Source: an uncultured Blautia sp. (GTDB taxonomy: Bacteria > Bacillota > Clostridia > Lachnospirales > Lachnospiraceae). From it: 7,639 nucleotides of DNA. The stretch spans positions 1-7,639 of the forward strand of contig CAMOXX010000129.1 of assembly GCA_946629475.1 (NCBI GenBank), given 5' to 3'. Made by a program: the position numbers and the translations under genes. This document shows, one piece after another, positions 4,339-7,639 of this stretch; within the stretch, counting starts at the first letter, position 1; every line of letters starts with the position of its first letter. A model generated the notes under the pieces. It saw only the letters and a list, made by a program, of their open reading frames with translations, was not told where the DNA came from and made no database searches.

Positions 4339-6867
4339 ATGAAATATGATGCTTCACCTACGCAGAAAAGCCCCCGGATCCAAAAACTTGTGGAACATCT
4401 GTACGCAAAGATGCCCGAAATCGAAGCTTCCCGCGCACTTCTCCTGACGGAGTCCTATAAGGAGACGGAAGGGCAGCCTATGGTTATGCGCAGGGCACTG
4501 GCCTTTGCACACATTCTGGATAATATTCCCATCATTATACGCCCGGACGAGCTGATTGTCGGAAGCTCCACGATCGCTCCGCGGGGCTGCCAGACCTACC
4601 CGGAATTTTCCTATACCTGGCTGGAGGATGAATTTGATACGGTGGAACACAGGGAAGCCGACCCCTTTTATATCTCAGAGGAGACGAAAAAAAGCCTGCG
4701 GTCAGTCCACCCATACTGGGCCGGACGCACCAGCAGTGAGCTGGCCACTTCCTACATGAGCAAAGCCACCATCACTGCCATTGATCACAATATATTTACC
4801 CCCGGTAACTATTTTTACAATGGTGTTGGTCATATATGCGTGAAATACTGGGAAGTTCTTGAGTGCGGTTTTGAAGGGATCATCGCGAAAATACGCCGGG
4901 AGCTTGACGGCATGGATGTCGGAGATGGGAATTACTGTACCAAGGAGCGGCTTCTGACCGCGATGATTATATCCTGTGAAGCAGTGATCCGCTATGCAGA
5001 AAGGTACAGCGTTCTGGCATCTCAGATGGCGCAGGAGGAGACCGACCCTGTGCGGAAGGAAGAGCTTTGGACAATCAGCCGCAACTGCGGAAATGTTCCG
5101 CGGAAAGGAGCTTCCGGTTTTTGGGAGGCATGCCAGAGCTTCTGGTTTATCCAGCAGCTTCTTCAGATGGAATCCAGCGGGCACTCGATTTCCCCGGGTC
5201 GGTTTGACCAGTACATGTTCCCGTATTACGAGAAGGACCTGCAGAGCGGCAGAATTACCCGGGATGATGCCCAGGAGCTGATCGACTGCATCTATGTGAA
5301 ACTGAATGACCTCAACAAATGCAGGGATGCGGCATCCGCGAGAGGGTTTGCCGGCTACAGCCTGTTTCAGAACCTGATCGTCGGCGGCCAGAATGCCGAG
5401 GGGAAGGACGTGACTAACGATCTTTCGTTCATGTGTATCTGGGCTTCCGGCCATGTCGGGCTTCCGGCGCCTTCGCTTTCGATCCGTGTGTGGAATCTGT
5501 CTCCCCACGACCTGATGCACGAAGCCTGCCGGCTTACCCGCACAGGAATCGGGCTTCCGGCCTACTACAACGATGAAGTGATCATTCCGGCCCTGATGAA
5601 CCGCGGGATCAGCATGGAAGATGCCCGCTGCTACTGCATTATCGGATGTGTGGAACCACACGTGCCCGGAAAGATGATGGGATGGCATGACGCAGCATTC
5701 TTTAACATGTGCCGCCCGCTGGAGCTGGTTTTCTCAAACGGTATGGACAAGGGCGTGCAGGTCGGACTCCGTACCGGAGAGCTCTCAGAGCTCCGGACCT
5801 TCGATGATTTCTGGAATGCCTACAAAAAGCAGATGGAGTATCAGATTTCACTGCTGGTCAACGCGGACAACGCGATAGACTGCGCCCATGCCGAAAGAGT
5901 ACCGCTTCCCTGGCTGTCATGCATGGTCGATGACTGCATCAAAGCGGGAAAGACTACGGAGCAGGGCGGAGCCATTTACAATTTTACCGGTCCTCAGTGC
6001 TTTGGAATCGCAAATGTCTCGGATTCACTGTATGCGGTAAAACAGCTTGTATATGAGCAGAAGAGAATTACTCTGGAGCAGTATAAGCAAGCTCTGGATC
6101 TGAATTTCGGCAGGGGTCTGGATGACGAATCGATCAAGGATATGACCTTTGCCATCGTGAATACCATGAAGGAGAACGGCCGCGACGTTTCGGCAGAAGA
6201 GATCCAGAAGATTGTGACGGATCTGAAGAAGTCGTCAGTTTCCGCGGAGCTTAAGAAGTTCTGTGAGGATCTGCTGCAGATGATCGAAGAGGTGCCGAAG
6301 TACGGCAATGACATTCCGGAAGTCGATTATTTTGCCAGAGAAGTGGCGTACCTTTACACCCGTCCGATCCAGAACTATAAAAATCCCCGCGGCGGGCAGT
6401 TCCATGCCGGAATCTATCCGGTTTCGGCGAATGTCCCGCTCGGCGAGCAGACCGGCGCTACGCCGGACGGACGTTTTGCCCACACACCGGTGGCTGACGG
6501 GATCGGGCCGATGGCCGGTCATGATCTCAAGGGACCGACCGCAACGGCCAACTCTGTGGCGAGGATCGATCATATGATCGCTTCCAACGGGACGCTCCTG
6601 AACCAGAAATTCCACCCGTCAGCCCTGGCGGGAGAAAAGGGTCTGAACGATTTTGAGTCGCTGATCCGCACCTATTTTGACCAGAAGGGCATGCATATGC
6701 AGTTCAATGTTGTCGATAAACAGACGCTGCTGGATGCCCAGGCCCACCCGGAGAACTATCCCTATCTGGTAGTAAGAGTGGCCGGATACTCTGCACTTTT
6801 CACCACCCTTTCGAAGTCGCTTCAGGATGACATTATTAACCGGACGGAGCAGGGCTATGAATTCTGA
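4339..6867 (+). CDS. Glycyl radical diol dehydratase (B12-independent glycerol/1,2-propanediol dehydratase type)
   Basis: This 842-residue cytoplasmic enzyme of the pyruvate formate-lyase superfamily probably dehydrates a vicinal diol to an aldehyde without B12. The glycyl radical motif is RVAGYSALF (Gly816) and the thiyl site is GCVEP (Cys437, Glu439). Residues that line the diol site in the Clostridium butyricum glycerol dehydratase are matched: His165 (GVGHI), His282-Ser283 (SGHSIS) and Asp451 (WHDAAF, 14 after the Cys, as in that enzyme). From memory, Cys437, Gly816 and the total length fit the Roseburia inulinivorans propanediol dehydratase (Cys438, Gly817) better than the 787-residue glycerol enzyme; the extra length is mainly a charged helical segment around 591-640. 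1,2-propanediol is therefore favoured over glycerol, but a different substrate is possible. The N-terminus has no encapsulation extension and no shell gene is near. The activase gene follows 21 bases after the stop. Confidence 0.93.
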   Translation: MKYDASPTQKSPRIQKLVEHLYAKMPEIEASRALLLTESYKETEGQPMVMRRALAFAHILDNIPIIIRPDELIVGSSTIAPRGCQTYPEFSYTWLEDEFDTVEHREADPFYISEETKKSLRSVHPYWAGRTSSELATSYMSKATITAIDHNIFTPGNYFYNGVGHICVKYWEVLECGFEGIIAKIRRELDGMDVGDGNYCTKERLLTAMIISCEAVIRYAERYSVLASQMAQEETDPVRKEELWTISRNCGNVPRKGASGFWEACQSFWFIQQLLQMESSGHSISPGRFDQYMFPYYEKDLQSGRITRDDAQELIDCIYVKLNDLNKCRDAASARGFAGYSLFQNLIVGGQNAEGKDVTNDLSFMCIWASGHVGLPAPSLSIRVWNLSPHDLMHEACRLTRTGIGLPAYYNDEVIIPALMNRGISMEDARCYCIIGCVEPHVPGKMMGWHDAAFFNMCRPLELVFSNGMDKGVQVGLRTGELSELRTFDDFWNAYKKQMEYQISLLVNADNAIDCAHAERVPLPWLSCMVDDCIKAGKTTEQGGAIYNFTGPQCFGIANVSDSLYAVKQLVYEQKRITLEQYKQALDLNFGRGLDDESIKDMTFAIVNTMKENGRDVSAEEIQKIVTDLKKSSVSAELKKFCEDLLQMIEEVPKYGNDIPEVDYFAREVAYLYTRPIQNYKNPRGGQFHAGIYPVSANVPLGEQTGATPDGRFAHTPVADGIGPMAGHDLKGPTATANSVARIDHMIASNGTLLNQKFHPSALAGEKGLNDFESLIRTYFDQKGMHMQFNVVDKQTLLDAQAHPENYPYLVVRVAGYSALFTTLSKSLQDDIINRTEQGYEF

Positions 6868-6877
6868 CGGAAGAAAT

Positions 6878-6881
6878 GGAG
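6878..6881 (+). promoter_or_regulatory. Ribosome binding site of the activating enzyme gene
   Basis: GGAG lies 7 bases before the ATG at 6889, in the 21-base gap after the GRE stop. A second ATG at 6875 is out of frame, and the in-frame Met6 codon at 6904 has no comparable site, so 6889 is the preferred start. Confidence 0.6.
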
Positions 6882-6888
6882 AATGCTA

Positions 6889-7639
6889 ATGACAGTCGAA
6901 CCTATGGTTTATCTCAAAACAAAAGGCAGAATTTTCGATATTCAGAGGTATTCGGTGCATGATGGGATCGGGATACGCACCATCGTTTTCCTGAAAGGAT
7001 GTGCCATGCGCTGCCGCTGGTGCTGCAATCCCGAATCCCAGTCCGGTGAGATTGAAAGAATGAGGGAGCCGAACGGAAAAATCAAGACCGTCGGGGAGGA
7101 TGCGACGGTGGAGGAGGTCATGCGCATCGTTGAGCAGGACCGTATCTATTACCGCCGCTCCATGGGCGGACTCACCCTGTCGGGGGGAGAATGCCTGCTC
7201 CAGCCTGAATTCGCGAGGGATCTTCTGCATGCGGCGAAGGATGCCGGTTTTTCCACGGCGATCGAGAGCATGGCGAGGGTGGACTATTCTGCCATTGAAG
7301 GGGTTCTTCCGTATCTTGACCAGTATCTGATGGATATCAAGCACACCGACCCGGCAAAGCATGAGCAGTTTACGGGCAAAAATAATCTCCTGATTATGGA
7401 GAACGCAAGGCGTACAGCCTCCTCAGGAAAATGCCAGCTGATCGTCCGGACCCCGGTTATTCCAACGTTCAATGATACACCGGAGGAGATTGACGGGATT
7501 GCGGCGTTTGCCGCCTCGCTTCCCGGCGTGAGGCAGATGCATATTCTGCCATACCATCGGCTCGGGGATGATAAATATGTCAGCCTTGGACGGCCGTATC
7601 CGATGGGGGGTCTCCCCACGCCTTCGATTGAAAAGATGC
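6889..7639 (+). CDS. Glycyl radical enzyme activating enzyme, radical SAM (partial, 3' end missing)
   Basis: 250 residues are present and the frame is open at the window edge. The protein should use S-adenosylmethionine and a [4Fe-4S] cluster to abstract hydrogen from Gly816 of the upstream GRE. Visible features are the family start GRIFDIQRYSVHDG, the cluster motif CX3CX2C (Cys38, Cys42, Cys45), SGGE (98-101), MDIKHTD (148-154), and RTPVIPTFND (187-196). ILPYHRLGDDKY (219-230) is typical of the C-terminal part, so only a few dozen residues are likely missing. Between the cluster motif (NPESQ, 47-51) and the next conserved helix there are only about 21 residues and no Cys, so the two-cluster ferredoxin insert common in activases of diol-dehydratase-type GREs is absent. 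The usual HDGPGIRT reads HDGIGIRT. It is cotranscribed with the GRE, 21 bases downstream. Confidence 0.94.
   Translation, partial: MTVEPMVYLKTKGRIFDIQRYSVHDGIGIRTIVFLKGCAMRCRWCCNPESQSGEIERMREPNGKIKTVGEDATVEEVMRIVEQDRIYYRRSMGGLTLSGGECLLQPEFARDLLHAAKDAGFSTAIESMARVDYSAIEGVLPYLDQYLMDIKHTDPAKHEQFTGKNNLLIMENARRTASSGKCQLIVRTPVIPTFNDTPEEIDGIAAFAASLPGVRQMHILPYHRLGDDKYVSLGRPYPMGGLPTPSIEKM

Noticed and set aside
4702..5688. Long open frame (328 codons) on the minus strand inside the glycyl radical enzyme gene
   Set aside because: It is fully antisense to a highly conserved enzyme, its product shows no recognisable domain, and it is explained by the codon use of the real gene.
5777..5795. Repeated GAGCTC and partial hairpin in the glycyl radical enzyme gene
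   Set aside because: It is a by-product of coding Glu-Leu-Ser-Glu-Leu; the arms are short and imperfect and it lies in mid-gene.
6567..6580. Perfect 14-bp palindrome CGATCATATGATCG within the glycyl radical enzyme gene
   Set aside because: It encodes IDHMI, part of a conserved family segment (recalled LDHFIAS in the C. butyricum enzyme). Protein constraint and chance explain it adequately.

Overview
The window looks like a piece of an anaerobic Firmicute chromosome, most likely a Lachnospiraceae-type Clostridium. Three things suggest this: consensus AGGAGG ribosome binding sites combined with TTG and GTG starts, roughly even base composition with AT-rich intergenic DNA, and an oxygen-sensitive glycyl radical enzyme (GRE) that resembles clostridial diol dehydratases. 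The taxonomic call is inference; there is no rRNA or other marker gene here.

Layout: positions 1-78 hold the 3' end of an unidentified rightward gene. It meets a leftward operon at a strong bidirectional terminator (93-150). The leftward operon (2053 to 145) encodes an unusual response regulator, with an N-terminal XRE-type helix-turn-helix fused to a C-terminal receiver domain, and then a multi-spanning LytS/YesM-type sensor histidine kinase. From a shared intergenic region (about 2054-2281) a rightward set of genes diverges: an exported S41-family peptidase (best start TTG at 2282, not the upstream ATG at 2219), a GRE of the glycerol/1,2-propanediol dehydratase group (4339-6867), and its radical-SAM activating enzyme (6889 to the window end, cut off probably a few dozen residues before its C-terminus).

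How the genes may work together: the activase would place a radical on Gly816 of the GRE, which would then dehydrate a vicinal diol (1,2-propanediol or glycerol) to an aldehyde in the cytoplasm. No microcompartment shell gene, aldehyde dehydrogenase or alcohol dehydrogenase is in view, and the GRE has no obvious N-terminal encapsulation extension. The two-component pair is placed to regulate itself and the peptidase, and perhaps the GRE by read-through, because no clear promoter or terminator separates peptidase and GRE. Three CTGT/ACAG inverted repeats overlap the two divergent promoters and are candidate operators.

Most noteworthy: the XRE-REC architecture with its candidate operators; the activase lacking the eight-Cys ferredoxin insert normally found in activases of diol-dehydratase-type GREs; and the S41 peptidase, whose usual catalytic Lys is not visible and which carries an EF-hand-like calcium loop. 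The link between an exported peptidase and a cytoplasmic fermentative GRE is unexplained.
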